Shown: positions 23,391-35,606, counted from the stretch's first letter. The stretch is 64,000 bases of DNA from Saccopteryx bilineata (GCF_036850765.1 NC_089495.1:23094875-23158874), one strand, 5' to 3'. Notes: a model not told the origin generated them from the sequence alone. A program made the numbers and translations.

Positions 23391-24387
23391 TATTAAAATA
23401 AACACCTATCACCCAGCTTAAAAAGTAAGAATTTTATCAGAACCTTTGAAACTTCTTATAGGCCTCTACTCAATTATATCAACCTCTGTTTATCACTCGC
23501 TTGTTGTTCTTTATAATTTTAATATATATCCCTAAAGTATATTGTCTTATTTTGCAAATTTTGAACCTTTCATCAATGGTATCACTACAGTATTCTTCTG
23601 AAACTTACAGTTTTTGTTTGCTCATTTTGTGAGATGCATCCATGTTGATTAGTACAGCTATAACTCAAGTCATTGTTGTACAGAATTCCATTGTGTAAAT
23701 ATATCACAATTTATTTATTCATTCTCCTGTCAATTGATACTTGAGTTGTTTTCTTCCCTTCATATTTTGGTTCATCATAAGCAATGTTGTGGGGTTGTCT
23801 TTCATATACATACATGTATGAACACACACGTTAGTGTTTCTCTAGATTATAACCTCCTCAGGGAGAAACTGCTGAGTTATAAGACATACCCACCTTCAGT
23901 TTGACCAGATTATATTAAATAATTGTTCAATTTATAATTTACATTATCAAAGGTAGTGTATGAGGATTCCCATTGTTCCACATCCTTGGTAACATTATCT
24001 TGCCAGACACTTATGAAAAGAAAACCCTTATATTATAGAAATCATCAGACATGTAAAAGAAATGTGTTATAAGCCATTTTTCAACTTCAATACTTTCCAA
24101 CTCATGGCCAATCTTCCATGAGCCATCTTCAAGTATTTTAAAGCTAATTCCAGACACGATATCATGGCATCTGTAAAAGTTTCAGAATAAATCTTTTTTT
24201 TTTTAAAGAACTTTACCTTTAAAATATTACATACAGTAAAATGCTCAAATCTTAAGAGTACAGCTCAGTGAATGGTGGATTTTTATACACGTCCACTGCT
24301 GTGAAACCACCACCCAGTTTATGATCTAGAATATTTCCAGTTCCCCCAAAGGGTTCCTTTCTAGGACCTTTTAAAAACATAAGAACA

Positions 24388-24807
24388 GCCCTGGCCGGTT
24401 GGCTCAGTGGTAGAGCATCGGCCTGGCATGCGGGGGACCCGGGTTCAATTCCCGGCCAGGGCACATAGGAGAAGCGCCCATTTGCTTCTCCACCCCCCTC
24501 CTTCCTCTCTGTCTCTCTCTTCCCCTCCCGCAGCCAAGGCTCCATTGCAGCAAAGATGGCCCGGGCGCTGGGGATGGCTCCTCGGCCTCTGCCCCAGGTG
24601 CTAGAGTGGCTCTGGTTGCGGGAGAGCGACGCCCCGGAGGGGCAGAGCATCGCCCCCTGGTGGGCAGAGCGTCTGCCCCTGGTGGGCGTGCCGGGTGGAT
24701 CCCGGTCCGGCGCATGCGGGAGTCTGTCTGACTGTCTCTCCCCGTTTCCAGCTTCAGAAAAATACAAAAAACAAAAAAAAAAAAAACACAAAAAAAAACA
24801 CAAAAAA
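24388..24807 (+). mobile_element. SINE-A, full length
   Basis: It has an intact tRNA-like head with A box (TGGCTCAGTGG) and B box (GGTTCAATTCC), the GC-rich body and an A-rich tail. It is flanked by ATAAGAACA copies at 24379-24387 and 24808-24816. The second copy is also the left flank of the neighbouring SINE-B, so both elements used the same target site. Confidence 0.9.
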
Positions 24808-24816
24808 ATAAGAACA

Positions 24817-25548
24817 GCCTGACCTGTGGTGGCACAGTGGATAAATTGTTGACCTGGAAAGCTGAGGTCACTGTAAGGACCAAGAGAAGATCAGAAAATA
24901 AGCAAGGCACTAATGGAACAGGGAACTTAAGGGTTACAGGCAGGTCCTGCTCCTGTTCTGTTAGGAGTAACATGCCAAGGTCGTTCAAGAAGCAGAGACA
25001 GATAGGGACTCTGGGAAGCTGAGAGAGAAGAAAAAAAAAAAGGAAAAAGAGACAAACGTTTGCATTCTATTGGTTAAAAGACCCTTATCAGAGGTTTAGG
25101 TTTGGAATTCACCAATGAGCTAGACCCCAGCCCCTGTTGCTATGCTATGTGCAGCCCCCTTAGCAAATAGGTTACCACCACATCTGCTTCTGTATTAGGC
25201 TTGCTTGCTTAGCTTATAAAAAGATTTAGCTGTGAGCGCTAGGTACGATTCCCATCTGTAGCTCCTTGTGAGCAAGGTATCTCTGGACACCTCAGGAATT
25301 TGTCCCTGCGCAGGTAAAACTGGCCAATAAAGTTACATCTATACTCCTAAGAGTCTCCGACGTTTGTTCTTGACCCGGTGGATACTACAGTCACCAGTAC
25401 AAAACCCCAGGCTTGCCCAGTCAAGGCACATAAGAGAAGCAACTACCAAGAGTTGATACTTCCCACTCCTTCCCTTCTTCTCTCTCTCTCTCTCTCTCTC
25501 TCCCACCTTTCTGTAAAAAATCAATAAGTAAAGTCTAAAAAGTTTTAA
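24817..25548 (+). mobile_element. SINE-B, split by the solo LTR at 24872
   Basis: The head GCCTGACCTGTGGTGGCAC runs to the GAGGTCAC break; the body resumes at 25390 and ends in a CT-rich stretch and short A tail. The right flank AAAAACATAAGAACA (25549-25563) repeats the target sequence seen left of SINE-A at 24373-24387. Confidence 0.88.
24872..25389 (+). mobile_element. Solo LTR inserted inside a SINE-B copy (5-bp target duplication)
   Basis: The 518-bp element runs from TGTAAGGACC to GGATACTACA and is flanked by GTCAC (24867-24871 and 25390-25394), which splits the SINE-B body at its GAGGTCACCGG motif. TTATAAAAAG at about 25214 looks like the TATA box, and AATAAA at 25326-25331 the polyadenylation signal, giving U3, an R of roughly 100 bases and a short U5. 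A CCAAT-type ATTGG lies upstream near 25070. Spacing and the 5-bp duplication suggest a class I (gammaretrovirus-like) LTR. No internal retroviral sequence remains. Confidence 0.88.
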
Positions 25549-26400
25549 AAAAACATAAGAACAATACCATTATCACACCTAAAATTTAACATAAGTCCCT
25601 TAATATCACAACATATCTAGTCAATGTTCAAATGTCTTCAACTGTCCCCCACTTTTGTATTTGTTTTGTTGTCTGATCAAATCAGGGCCCAAATAAAAAC
25701 CAACCTCTTCCCCTCCCTGCAGTTTATTTGCTGAACAAACCCAGTGGTTTGCTCTGCATCTTCCCACAGACTGAGTTTTGTTCAGTGCATTCAGAGGGTG
25801 CTCTCTCGTGTGTTCCTCTGTTCCCTGTTTCCAGTCATGTGTTTGTTAAATCCAGAGCCTTGATCCAGTTCAGGATCAAATTTCTGACAGGAACATTTTC
25901 TAAGTGGTGGTGTGCTCTTCCAGCAGGAGGCACATAGCGTTTGGTTGTGTCTGTGTTGTGTGAAAAGGCCATCATTGCTAATCACTGCTTAGTTCATTAT
26001 TCACTGGAGGTTGCAAAATTGTGAGGCTATCATTCCTTTTTCATATACTAGCTAGAATATTTCTCTAGAGATAAATTTCCCTCATGACCTGTATTTGGTT
26101 ACCCTGAAATGCACTTTGTGTAGGAAATCGCCAGACTTTGAATTTTCTACCCATATAAAATATAAAATATTGTGGTTTTATTTTTTTTATTTCCCTGATT
26201 ACTGAGATTTTCTTATATTTCATATTTTATTTTCTGTGAATTGCCTGTTCTTGTCTTTTGCCCATTTCGCTACTGGTTAGTACATCTCCTTCTTCCTGAT
26301 TTTTAAGAGTTGTTCACATGCTTTGTTGGTTGCAAATGTCTTCTCCCAGTTTTTGGCCTGCAACTTTTAGCCTCTGAGGATTTCCCCTATTTTATTAACA

Positions 26401-26766
26401 GTTTGGACATGCATTGAAAAGGATGTTCATTTTGCCACCTAAAGGGCATAGATATATACACCACTGGCACTAGCAAGATGTGGTATAAATGTAATGTGAG
26501 GTTTACTAGGAAACTTACAGGCAGAGGATCAGCAATCAGCCCAGTGCAGGGCCCCCCTTTCCTCTCCCTATCCTGTGGATAAGTGCACTCAGGCAAGGTG
26601 TAACTACATTATAGGAAAATTAGTCTATGACCATAGGAACTTCCTAATCAAGGGAACTAGCTTATTCCGAAGGAGGAATCCCTTTGGGATTCAGCCAGCA
26701 GCAATGCTGTCCTTCTCCTGAGCTAACCATCCTGCTTAGGCCCCTTCTTGCTAGGCTACAGAAATG
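26401..26766. other. Unique-looking sequence
   Basis: No gene or repeat recognised. Confidence 0.4.
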
Positions 26767-26774
26767 GGAGAGGA

Positions 26775-26940
26775 GCCCTGGCCCCGTAGCTTAGTTGGTT
26801 AGAGTAGTGTCCCAACTTGTCAAGGTTGCAGGTTCAATCCCTGGTCAGAGCACATATAAGAAACAGCCAATACATGCACTAAATAAGGGGAACAACAAAT
26901 CTGTTTCTCTCTCTCTCTCTTTAATTTAAAATTTTTAATA
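26775..26940 (+). mobile_element. VES-like SINE
   Basis: CCCTGGCCCCGTAGCTTAGTTGG head, GCAGGTTCAATCCC B box and CT-rich 3' part; flanks GGAGAGGA at 26767-26774 and 26941-26948. Confidence 0.85.
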
Positions 26941-27129
26941 GGAGAGGAAATGAGCCCCCAGTGCTATCTGGACATGTTTTTCCTTACGTCTGGGGTGTTT
27001 CACAGTGGGGTGTCTTCTCAGGTTATCCACCCTGCCATTCTACCTGGAATGGACGTCCTCTATAGAGCGTTTTTGAGGTCAACAGAATGCTTGCAATTAG
27101 ACTGAGCATAGACTAAAATAAGCCAAGCT

Positions 27130-27490
27130 ATATATTGTTGCCAGATAAAGCTTTCTAAAACTTTCACCTTGTTCCTGTTAGTCTCTGGCTCGAAAGCTTT
27201 CAGCAGTATCTGATTTCCTACATACTAGTGTGCATACTCCTCAATTAGACATTCAAGACCTTCTGCAATCTTGTCCCAATCCCATTCTCCAACCCCACCT
27301 TTACACCAATGTTCACTCCACTAAATTGGAGTCATTATTCTCCTTTACGAGCACACAAAATTCTACTGCCTTCTCTCTTCCCTCCAATGATCCAAACCAG
27401 AAGTCTCCTCTAAGATACAGAACATTCTCCCTATTCTGTGGAGCAATCCCCTGACCATCCCTGCCCCTTGTGAGATACTTGTTTGTTGCA
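27130..27490 (+). repeat. L2-like fragment
   Basis: GACATTCAAGACCTTCTGCAATC and CCCAACCC-type text follow the sense order of L2 3' sequence. Confidence 0.5.
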
Positions 27491-27838
27491 GAGAAGCAGT
27501 GACCTTTGACAGGTAGCACTCACCAAATTCCCCTGGGCTTCCCTCATCTCCCAGCCCCCCTCACAGTTGGGTCCAGGCTGTGAGATTAACTCTGGCCTGA
27601 GGACTACGAGGAAATGACAATGGGCCCAAGACAGTTATTTTCCACTGCTCTGGCAATCTTGTGTTCTAGCTGGTGCTACCATCATATTGAGAACCATCCT
27701 ACCCACATTGACCTTTAGGGGAATGAGAAATAAACCATGGAAGTTTGAGAGTTTATTTGCTATTGCAGCATTAACTAGCCTATCCTTTTTAATGCAGGCC
27801 TTGTTCCATTTGGATACTATAAAAGTGTACTGTTTCTT

Positions 27839-28198
27839 AGCCCTGGTCGGTTGGCCCAGTGGTAGAGCCTGGCGTGCAGGAGTCCCGGGTTTGATTCCTG
27901 GCCAGGGCACACAGAAGCACCCATCTGCTTCTCCACCCCTCCCCCACTCCTTCCTCTCTGTCTCTCTCTTCCCCTCCTGCAGCCAAGGCTCCATTGGAGC
28001 AAAGTTGGCCCCGGGCGCTGAGGATGGATCTATGGCCTCTGCCTCAGGCGCTAGAATGGCTCTGGTTGCAACAGAGCAACACCCCAGATGGGCAGAACAT
28101 CGCTCCCTGGTGGGCATGCCGGGTGGATCCCGGTCGGGCGTATGCGGGAGTCTGTCTGACTGCCTTCCCATTTCCAACTTCAGAAAAATACAAAAAAA
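27839..28198 (+). mobile_element. SINE-A, older sub-type
   Basis: Flanks AAAAGTGTA(C/T)TGTTTCTT at 27821-27838 and 28199-28216. The body reads GGTTGCAACAGAGCAACACC, a variant distinct from young copies. Confidence 0.92.
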
Positions 28199-28499
28199 AA
28201 AAGTGTATTGTTTCTTGACTCTTGAAGGGACCAAAATTTTACTACCATGAAGCTGCCTTTTTGGGATATTGATTTTAAGCTATTTATTAAGAACCAAGAC
28301 TCAGAGAGAGCCTTTCAGCCACCGGCTCCCTTTCCTGCCCAAGAGATTCGGACAGAAACATGCTTTCAGGAAGGAGATGTTAAGATGTTCACCTTAGCCT
28401 AATTTGAATTAAGCATGGTAAACAAGAGAGCTTCAGGCAGGGGACTGTTGCCCGCGGTTTCATTGTTTCTGCTGTCTAGTAAGGATTTCCTTCCACAGA

Positions 28500-28778
28500 T
28501 GTCCCACTCTTCCTTAACGACCTGCAAATCACCCTTTCTCACTTCTGAGATCGAATACCCCTTCCCCCACTTCTTCTCTATTATGCAGAGATATGTTATA
28601 TACCCAGTGTTGCTTCACTGTCTCTGAAATTTCATGAAATTTTCATGCCTCTGTGAATGCCCCCTGTGCATGTATTCAACTTTGATTTTCTCCTGTTAAT
28701 CTGTCTCTGTTAATTTGGTTATTAGCCTAGCCAGAAGAACTTAAAAGGTGGGGGGCTATTTTTTTAGCCCCCACACTC
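28500..28778 (+). mobile_element. Possible ERVL-type LTR 3' portion
   Basis: TCTCCTGTTAATCTGTCTCTG...CAGAAGAACTTAAAAGG resembles the U5 of some mammalian LTRs, ending AGCCCCCACA. A GTGGGGGGCT / AGCCCCCAC inverted repeat at 28749-28777 could form a hairpin. No duplication or left end was found, so this is tentative. Confidence 0.35.
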
Positions 28779-29005
28779 TGACATTTTTCTTTCTCTTACT
28801 ATGTTTGCCTGCCAAGCATTGCCACCCGCTCCTCTGAAAAATACCCTGGACTCCAGGGCCCGCTGCCAATGGGCGTGGCCTTTTCTTACAGCCCACAGTT
28901 GACTGGTCCAGGCCACCTGACAACCTGGGTCAGTGAGCTCCTCCTCCTCATTTTTGATTTGGAGTCAAAGGAGTCAGCTCAGACTTTTTAGTGACTGGAG
29001 CTCTA

Positions 29006-29109
29006 CAGGATGTGGCAGAGTATGTTTACAGTTGTGAGCACTTGAAACAGAGTTTATTCTTGTATTAGTCTCCATACGATCAACTGTAAACCTACCTTGC
29101 CCACCCCTG
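29006..29109. mobile_element. Mariner-type MITE with TA duplication
   Basis: This 104-bp near-palindrome is flanked by TA (29004-29005, 29110-29111). The right end reads TTGCCCACCCCTG and the left a degenerate inverse, CAGGATGTGGCAGAG; the inner inverted repeats GTTTACAGTTG and CAACTGTAAAC are intact. It could fold into one long hairpin if transcribed. Confidence 0.8.
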
Positions 29110-29111
29110 TA

Positions 29112-30134
29112 GATAAACTGAACGCTGTGAAGGGAGCCGGTCTATAAGAGGATTGAGTTGACACTGGGAAGCAGAGACATTTGAGATTTTGTTTCCAGCT
29201 GTTCCTGAAACCTACATTTTTCCAAGAGACAAATTTCAACTTGAGTAAGGTAGCCTGGACTTGTCACCCGTAGTCAATCACCTGCAACCTTGTGAGTTAA
29301 ACTGACATCTCTCTACTCTTTTCCCTATAGAAAGATCATCAAATTAGCACAACAGGAATTTGGAGAAATGTTTGCCTCTAAGGTTGTCCCCAGGTGGTAT
29401 TGTTCCTTAAGGGCACAAGATGCCCTGGTCCACAACCAGGTGTGTCCCTGTGCAACACCCACTATCTTTATGTCAAAGAGACACAAAGAGTTTGGTTGGC
29501 TCCACAGAAACACGGAGAGTGGGCTGGAAAAGGAAAGGACTGGGGTCGCCAGGCACAGACCTAGCCTCGCAGGAGGGAGGAGAGCAGCGGGGCGGTTTTG
29601 TTCATAGGCGTAATGAGACTGTCTTCCGGGCTGATCAGTAGTACAACCTGCGTTACGTAGTTCTTGAGTCTTGCTTCAGCAGGAAAGAGAGTTTTCTTTA
29701 AAATGCTGTAACTAATGAAAATATTGTAGCAGGTGCTCTTGGTGCCTGCCAGTATCCTCTCAGTCCCCTCCTGAGGTCGCCTGCAGCACCTGTGTTTCTT
29801 CCGAGCGCTCTCCGGGCAGCAGAGGACTGCTCAGCCGCGTGCCGGACCGGGGAGAAGGGATCCTGCGGGCAATCTGAATCAGTGAGGGTGCGAGTTGGTG
29901 GACATGACCCCAGTGTTCTCACCCTGCGTTCTGTAGTCTCACAGGGACGCCAGCAGGAGCAGTGGTAGCCTGCTCATTAGTACACTCTCCTCTACTCCGT
30001 GCATTTCCCGTTCCTTCACCACACTTCCCTGTTAACAAAGGACTTGCACCCAAGTCCTTCTCTCTCAGGAACTGTTTAAGGGGAAACCCAAACTAAGATG
30101 TTATTTTCATTATTATTGAGGTATATATATATAT
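29112..30134. other. Unique-looking sequence
   Basis: Some CpG around 29780-29880 but not enough for an island. No gene recognised. Confidence 0.4.
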
Positions 30135-30270
30135 TTAATTTATTGATTTTAGAGAGAAAGGAAAGAAAAGAGAGAGAGAGAGAGAGAGGCAGGAATACCG
30201 ATTGGTTTGAACAGGCAACCTCTACACTTCGGGGGGATGTTCTAACCAACTGAGCTACCCAGCCAGGGCT
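30135..30270 (-). mobile_element. VES-like SINE, shortened
   Basis: GA-rich block then GGCAACCTCTACACTTCGG and ACCAACTGAGCTACCCAGCC, the head complement. The middle is shorter than in other VES-like copies. Confidence 0.75.
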
Positions 30271-30299
30271 GACGGAGTATGCAGTAAAAGTCACCTTTT

Positions 30300-31560
30300 T
30301 AAGAGTACAGGTCTATGAATTTTTAAATTGATCAACATGTCTGTCCACCATAAACGTACACAATGTTATATGCCAATTATATTTCAAAAAACATAATAAA
30401 TTTAAAAATAATTAGAAAATAAAAAGAAAGATACAATTGTGTAAATATTACCATATTTCTATCACTCCCCCCTTCCTGAAATTTCCTAGCATCCCTTGGT
30501 AGTTGACCTCTTCCTCCACTCCCAGCCCCTGGTAACCACTGATCAGTTTTCTGTCCCTTTTCCAAGATGTCTTATCAATGGAATCACACACTAGGTAGTT
30601 TTTTTGAGTTTGGCTCCTTTGACGCAGCAAAATGCTTTTGAGATTCATTTATGTTGTTGAATATATCAGTAGTTTGTTCCTTTTCATACCTTAGTAGTAT
30701 TTTTTGTATGATTATATCAGTGTTTATCCATTCACCAGGTGGAGGGCATTTGGGTTGTTTCCAGACTTTGGAGGTTATATAAATATATAAAGACATTACA
30801 TTGGCCCGGGCCAGTTGGCTCAGTGGTAGAGCGTCAGCTCAGTGTGCGGATATATCAGGTTTGATTCCCGGTCAGGGCACACAGGAGAAGTGACCATCTG
30901 CTTTTCCACCCCTCCCCTTCTCCCTTCTTTCTCTCTCTTTCTCTCTCTTTCTCTATCTCCCCTTCTGCAGCCATGGCTCAGTGAAAACAAGATGGCCCCA
31001 GGTGCTGAGGATGGCTCCGTGGCCTCGTCTCAGGCGCTAAAATAAACTCCATTGCTGATCAGTAGAGAAGGCTCCAGATGGGCAGAGCATCGCCCTGTAG
31101 GGGGCTTGGCAGGTGGATCCCTGTCGGAGCACATGTGGGAGTCTGTCTCTCTGCCTCCTTGCTTCCCACTTAAGAAAAATAAAAAGACATTACAAACATT
31201 CACACACAGGTTTTCATGTGAATGTAAGTTTTTTATTTCACTTGGATAAATACCTAGAAGTGATGTTGCTGAATCGTACGGTACATTTATAAAAAAACAT
31301 TGAATTGATTTTGAGACAGCAAATGAGAGTTCTAGTTGTTCCACGTCCTCAGCAGTATTAGGTATCATGAGTTTTAAAATTTTCAGCCATTCTGATAGGT
31401 GTGTAGGGTTAGCTTAATGTGGTTTTAATTTAAATTTCCCCACTGACTAGTTATGTTGAGCATTTTTTCATGTGTTTAATCACCTTTCATACATCTTATT
31501 TGCTGAAGTGTCTATTCAAATATTCAGCCCATTTTTACAATGAGTTATCCACTTACCGAG
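30300..31560 (-). mobile_element. Old L1, inverted, split by SINE-A
   Basis: CCCCTGGTAACCACTGATC, CATTTGGGTTGTTTCCAGAC and GTCTATTCAAATATTCAGCCC mark inverted L1 sequence. Confidence 0.7.
30801..31182 (+). mobile_element. SINE-A, older copy in L1
   Basis: Flanks AAAGACATTACA at 30789-30800 and 31183-31194. Body contains GAAAACAAGATGGCCCC. Confidence 0.92.
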
Positions 31561-32620
31561 TTTTGAATATTTTTAAGACATTATTTTCTTTAATTTGAAA
31601 ATGAAAAAAAAAATTTTTTTTCTGGTTAGAAATGTAGTATATACTCATTTAAAAAATATCAGGCAGCACATAAAATGTTTTTTAAAAAGTAAAAACAAAA
31701 TTGGAGAAATGTATCCTGATTCCTTTAATCCCTACAAGATAAAAAAACAAAAAGTTCAGGTCACCAAAGACAGATCATCAAAGGCTGGTTGTTTTACTGA
31801 TGATACGAAGCAACATTCTCACACTGCTTCCAGCTCTCTGCTGTAGGTGGGATTTCTTCCGCCCTCTAGGGCTTCCAAGCAGGTGTGGCTCATTTGATCA
31901 AAGGGGTGGACACAGACCCACTACCAAGCCCCACCAGTGTAACCAAGCTCCTGCTTCAAGATGGAGACAGTGTATGCAATTTTAATACTTTCTCTCAGGT
32001 AGAAAGTATGGCAAACACCACTCTCTCACCTCATACAGGGCTGTAAACAGTGAACTCCAATTACAAATTTGTTAACTCACCCAAGTACTGAGGGGAGAAT
32101 CTGTGTCTGTTTTCTAGTAAAACTAACATCAGACAAGCACTCTTTCTTCACAGAGGACTTCTCACAGAATTCTATTTCATACATTCAAATTTCATACATT
32201 CTCTTCACGATTTTATATATGTAATTTTATTTTCCTGAAACAAAAACACAAATCTAGCTAAATAGTCCAAGTTTTTTAACGCCATGTGCTTGGTACGGGG
32301 AGGGGAAAACCATTAAGTGGTGGTTTTAGAGTACATGCTAAGACTCTCTCATAATATCATTGTAAGAGTCAGGAATGGTGTTGATATTTTCCTGTATAAC
32401 CTCTCTTTTTTTTTTTCTATGCACACATACACAAACACAAAATAGTATGTAAAATAGGTAGTATTTTGAACAATTTTTTTCATGTAATATATCATGGAGT
32501 CTTTTCAAATCAATAAATAAGGATCCATATTAATCCTATCTAATGGTTGCCCAGTATACATTGAGCAATATAATTTATTTATTCAATCCCCTGATCATTT
32601 AGCTTGTGTGTGACATCTAT
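31561..32620. other. AT-rich sequence, possibly old LINE remnants
   Basis: 32380-32620 has an L1/L2-like look (GGTTGCCCAGTATACATTG) but I cannot assign it. No gene recognised. Confidence 0.35.
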
Positions 32621-32631
32621 ATATTACATTT

Positions 32632-32831
32632 CCCTTTTATTTTTCTCTAATTTTTATTTATTGATTTGAGAGAGAGAGAGAGAGAGAGAGAAACACTGGT
32701 CGGTTATTCCACCTACTTATGCATTCATTGGTTGATTCTTGCACGTGCCCTGACCAGAGATAGAACCCACAACCTGCAACCTTGCCGCGTCAGGCGATGC
32801 TCTAAACAACTAAACTACCCAGGCAGGGCAG
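32632..32831 (-). mobile_element. VES-like SINE
   Basis: Flanks ATATTACATTT at 32621-32631 and 32832-32842; GA repeat of about 12 units near its tail. Confidence 0.88.
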
Positions 32832-32842
32832 ATATTACATTT

Positions 32843-33360
32843 CTTAAATGAATTGCCTTTCTGTGTCCTTGACCACTTTTCTATTGGGTTATTGAAAGGC
32901 ATCGTAAATACTGGTGATGTTAAATATATTTAATTAAAATGTTTAATCATGAGCAACATTCTTTCCTTTTTTTCCTTCATAATTTAATTTAAAAATCATT
33001 ATGCAGGTCTAAGCATGGAGGGTAGTTGGGGTTTACATAAGGAAGTTAGCCAAGCAGGGTGACAGCCTGGCAGGCAGTAGAGGAGGATAGACCGGGGAAC
33101 TGAGCAATCAGTACATATAATGAGGATAACGAGAGCCAGGTGTCTCCCTGGTGGAGAAGGGAAATACAAATGTAGACAGAAAAGAACTAGAATGAGCTTT
33201 GTGTGTTGGTTTGGAATTACAGGGATTGATGTACATATAGAGATATAAAAAATATATATGTTTGCATATATAGGTATATATATACATGCAAAAATGTGTG
33301 TGTGTATACACATTTATATATTCCCTAGCTCTGTCCACTAAGAAGACTTATAGCAATGAG
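32843..33360. other. AT-rich sequence with imperfect TA/TG repeats
   Basis: 33234-33320 is a degenerate TATA/TGTG stretch. No gene recognised. Confidence 0.4.
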
Positions 33361-34740
33361 CTACCTAATGTCCAGACCTTGGTATCTAAATACAGTTCTT
33401 CCCCCTAAAAGGGCTCCTTGTAGAAATGGCTGGATGGCTGGTTCCGGGTCTGGAGCATTGGAAGTACAAGATGGGTCTGCAACATCTTCTTGTATCAGAA
33501 AATAATAAAGTGCTCCTAGACTGAGGGGACATATCAAAAGGACACAAGAGCAAACTTGAATGGGAGTCCAAATCTGGACCAAATCTTGGCCAATTTGAGC
33601 ATCAAAATAAATAATGACAGTAACGTTATATCCCACTGAATAGAGCAGGACTCCATGAATCCACGCTGGCATAAATAGGTAAGTGAATAAATACATGGAG
33701 AGAAGACAAAATTCTTCCTTAGAATAGAAGTCCAAGTTTAAAAGGACTGATGAAGTTAGAAGATTGCCACTTGTCAATCATTATAGTAAAAATAATTCAG
33801 GCAGGAAACATCAACTGATGCTAAAACTGGAAGGTGAAAGTTGTATGAGAACAGGATATTGACATGGTCTGAAAGTTCCTCCCCGCAAAACAGTGATTAG
33901 CTACAAGAGGAAAAAGAGCAATTTTACCATCAGACATCACTAACATTATTTTGGGACAAAATGACATGTGTCACATGATGAGGACTCAGTAAGAAAAGAA
34001 CAGCATCACCTCTGTGATATCCCTGCCAGAAATGCATAACCTTAATCTAATCACGAAGAAAGACACATCAGACAAACCCAATTGAGGAGTAGTCTATAAA
34101 ATAACCAAGGAAGTATTCCAGGTTTAAAGAAACTGAAGAGATAATAACATATAAACACACAGCAATTTGTGACCCTGGATTGGATTCTTTTGCTTTAAAG
34201 GACATTATTGAAATGGTTCATGAAACTTGATAGTGTCTCTGGGTGAACAGTATAGGGGAATTCCCTGTACTAGTCTTGTAATTTTCTTTTAAGTTTGTAA
34301 TTATTTCAATTTTATTTATTTATTTATTTTTCTGAAGCTGGAAACGGGGAGAGACAGTCAGACAGACTCCCGCATGCGCCCCACCGGGATCTACCCGGCA
34401 CGCCCACCAGGGGCAACGCTCTGCCCACCAGGGGGCGATGTTCTGCCCCTCCGGGGGGTCGCTGTGCCGCAGCCAGAGCCACTCTAGCGCCTGGGGCAGA
34501 GGCCAAGGATCCATCCCCAGCTCCCGGGCCATCTTTGCTCCAATGGAGCCTTGGCTGCGGGAGGGGAAGAGAGAGACAGAGAGGAAGGAGGGGGGGTGGG
34601 GGGTGGAGAAGCAAATGGGCGCTTCTCCTATGTGCCCTGACCGGGAATCAAATCCGGGTCCCCCGCATGCCAGGCCGATGCTCTACCGCTGAGCCAACCG
34701 GCCAGGGCCTATTTCAAAATTTAATAAAAATTATAAACAG
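33361..34740 (+). mobile_element. Old L1 3' UTR, split by SINE-A
   Basis: CAGAAATGCATAACCTTAATC, GTGACCCTGGATTGGATTC and AAAGGACATTATTGAAATGG form the typical tail end of old L1M-type elements. The terminal piece resumes after the SINE. Confidence 0.7.
34310..34709 (-). mobile_element. SINE-A
   Basis: Flanks TATTTCAA at 34302-34309 and 34710-34717; head and body close to the young consensus. Confidence 0.9.
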
Positions 34741-35098
34741 AAAAAAAGCCAGGACAGTGCCAGATTTATAGTCAGCTGCAGGACAAGGACAGGATGTTCA
34801 AATAATCTCTTCTTTGTGGACAGTGAATGAAAGAAAAGTCTTTAAATAAAGGAAGAAAAGAGGGCTCACATGGCTGTAAAATAGCAGTATTTCTTGAACA
34901 GGCCTTTGTTGAAAATATGTCAACAAATAAAATGTGTATTAATTAGCAAAAATATCACAGAAATAGATGAAGCAGAAAAAGAGGCAGCTCAACGTGATTA
35001 TTAGCATTACCCCTCAAACAACTACATAATGGAAAGAAAAAATTTAAAGTGAAGAAATTGCATGCAATTCAAAATCCAAGTTAGAATGTAGTACTGCA

Positions 35099-35466
35099 GC
35101 CTGAGCAGGCAGTGGCACAGTGAGTAGAGCGATGGCATGGGAAGCTGAGGACCTAAGTTTGAAACCCCAAGGTCGCCGGCTTGAGTATGGGCTCATCCAG
35201 TTTGAGTGTGGGATCATAGACATGACCCTATGGTCACTGGCTTGAGCTCAAAGGTTGCTGGCTTGAAGCCCAAAGGTTGCTAGCTTGAGCCCAAGGTCAC
35301 TGGCTTGAGCAAGGGGTCACTGGCTCTACTGAAGCTTCCTGGTCAAGACACATATGAGGAAATAATCAATGAACAACTAGGGTGCCACAACAAATTGATG
35401 CTTCTCATCTCTCTCCTTTCCTTTCTATCTGTCCCTGTCTGACCCTCTCTCTCTCTAAAAAAAAAA
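35099..35466 (+). mobile_element. SINE-C with internal repeats
   Basis: Flanks GTAGTACTGCA at 35088-35098 and 35467-35477. About six GGTCACTGGCTTGAGC-type units occur at 35170-35320. Confidence 0.92.
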
Positions 35467-35477
35467 GTAGTACTGCA

Positions 35478-35510
35478 ACACACACACACACACATACACT
35501 CACACACTAC
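35478..35510. repeat. (CA)n microsatellite
   Basis: About 14 CA units with a TA and a TC interruption directly follow the SINE-C duplication. Confidence 0.95.
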
Positions 35511-35574
35511 TGTGGATTTATAGGATATTCTCAGAATGGGCTCAGACCTAAATTTAACCACCTGGAATGCTCTT

Positions 35575-35589
<15 letters not shown>

Positions 35590-35606
<17 letters not shown>

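Larger units (their letters stand above)
23391..26400 (-). mobile_element. Old L1 pieces, inverted, interrupted by SINEs and LTR
   Basis: Text such as GAATTCCATTGTGTAAATATATCAC and GGTTGCAAATGTCTTCTCCC marks inverted L1. The SINE-A/SINE-B/LTR complex at 24388-25548 lies within it. Coverage between 25600 and 26200 is less certain. Confidence 0.55.

Noticed and set aside
24388..24470. Functional tRNA gene in SINE heads
   Set aside because: A and B boxes are present, but the anticodon arm and 3' acceptor do not complete a cloverleaf, and the sequence continues into the SINE body.
28749..28777. Bacterial-type rho-independent terminator (GC hairpin near T run)
   Set aside because: The context is mammalian; the T run is in the loop, not downstream. 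It is best seen as part of an old LTR-like repeat.
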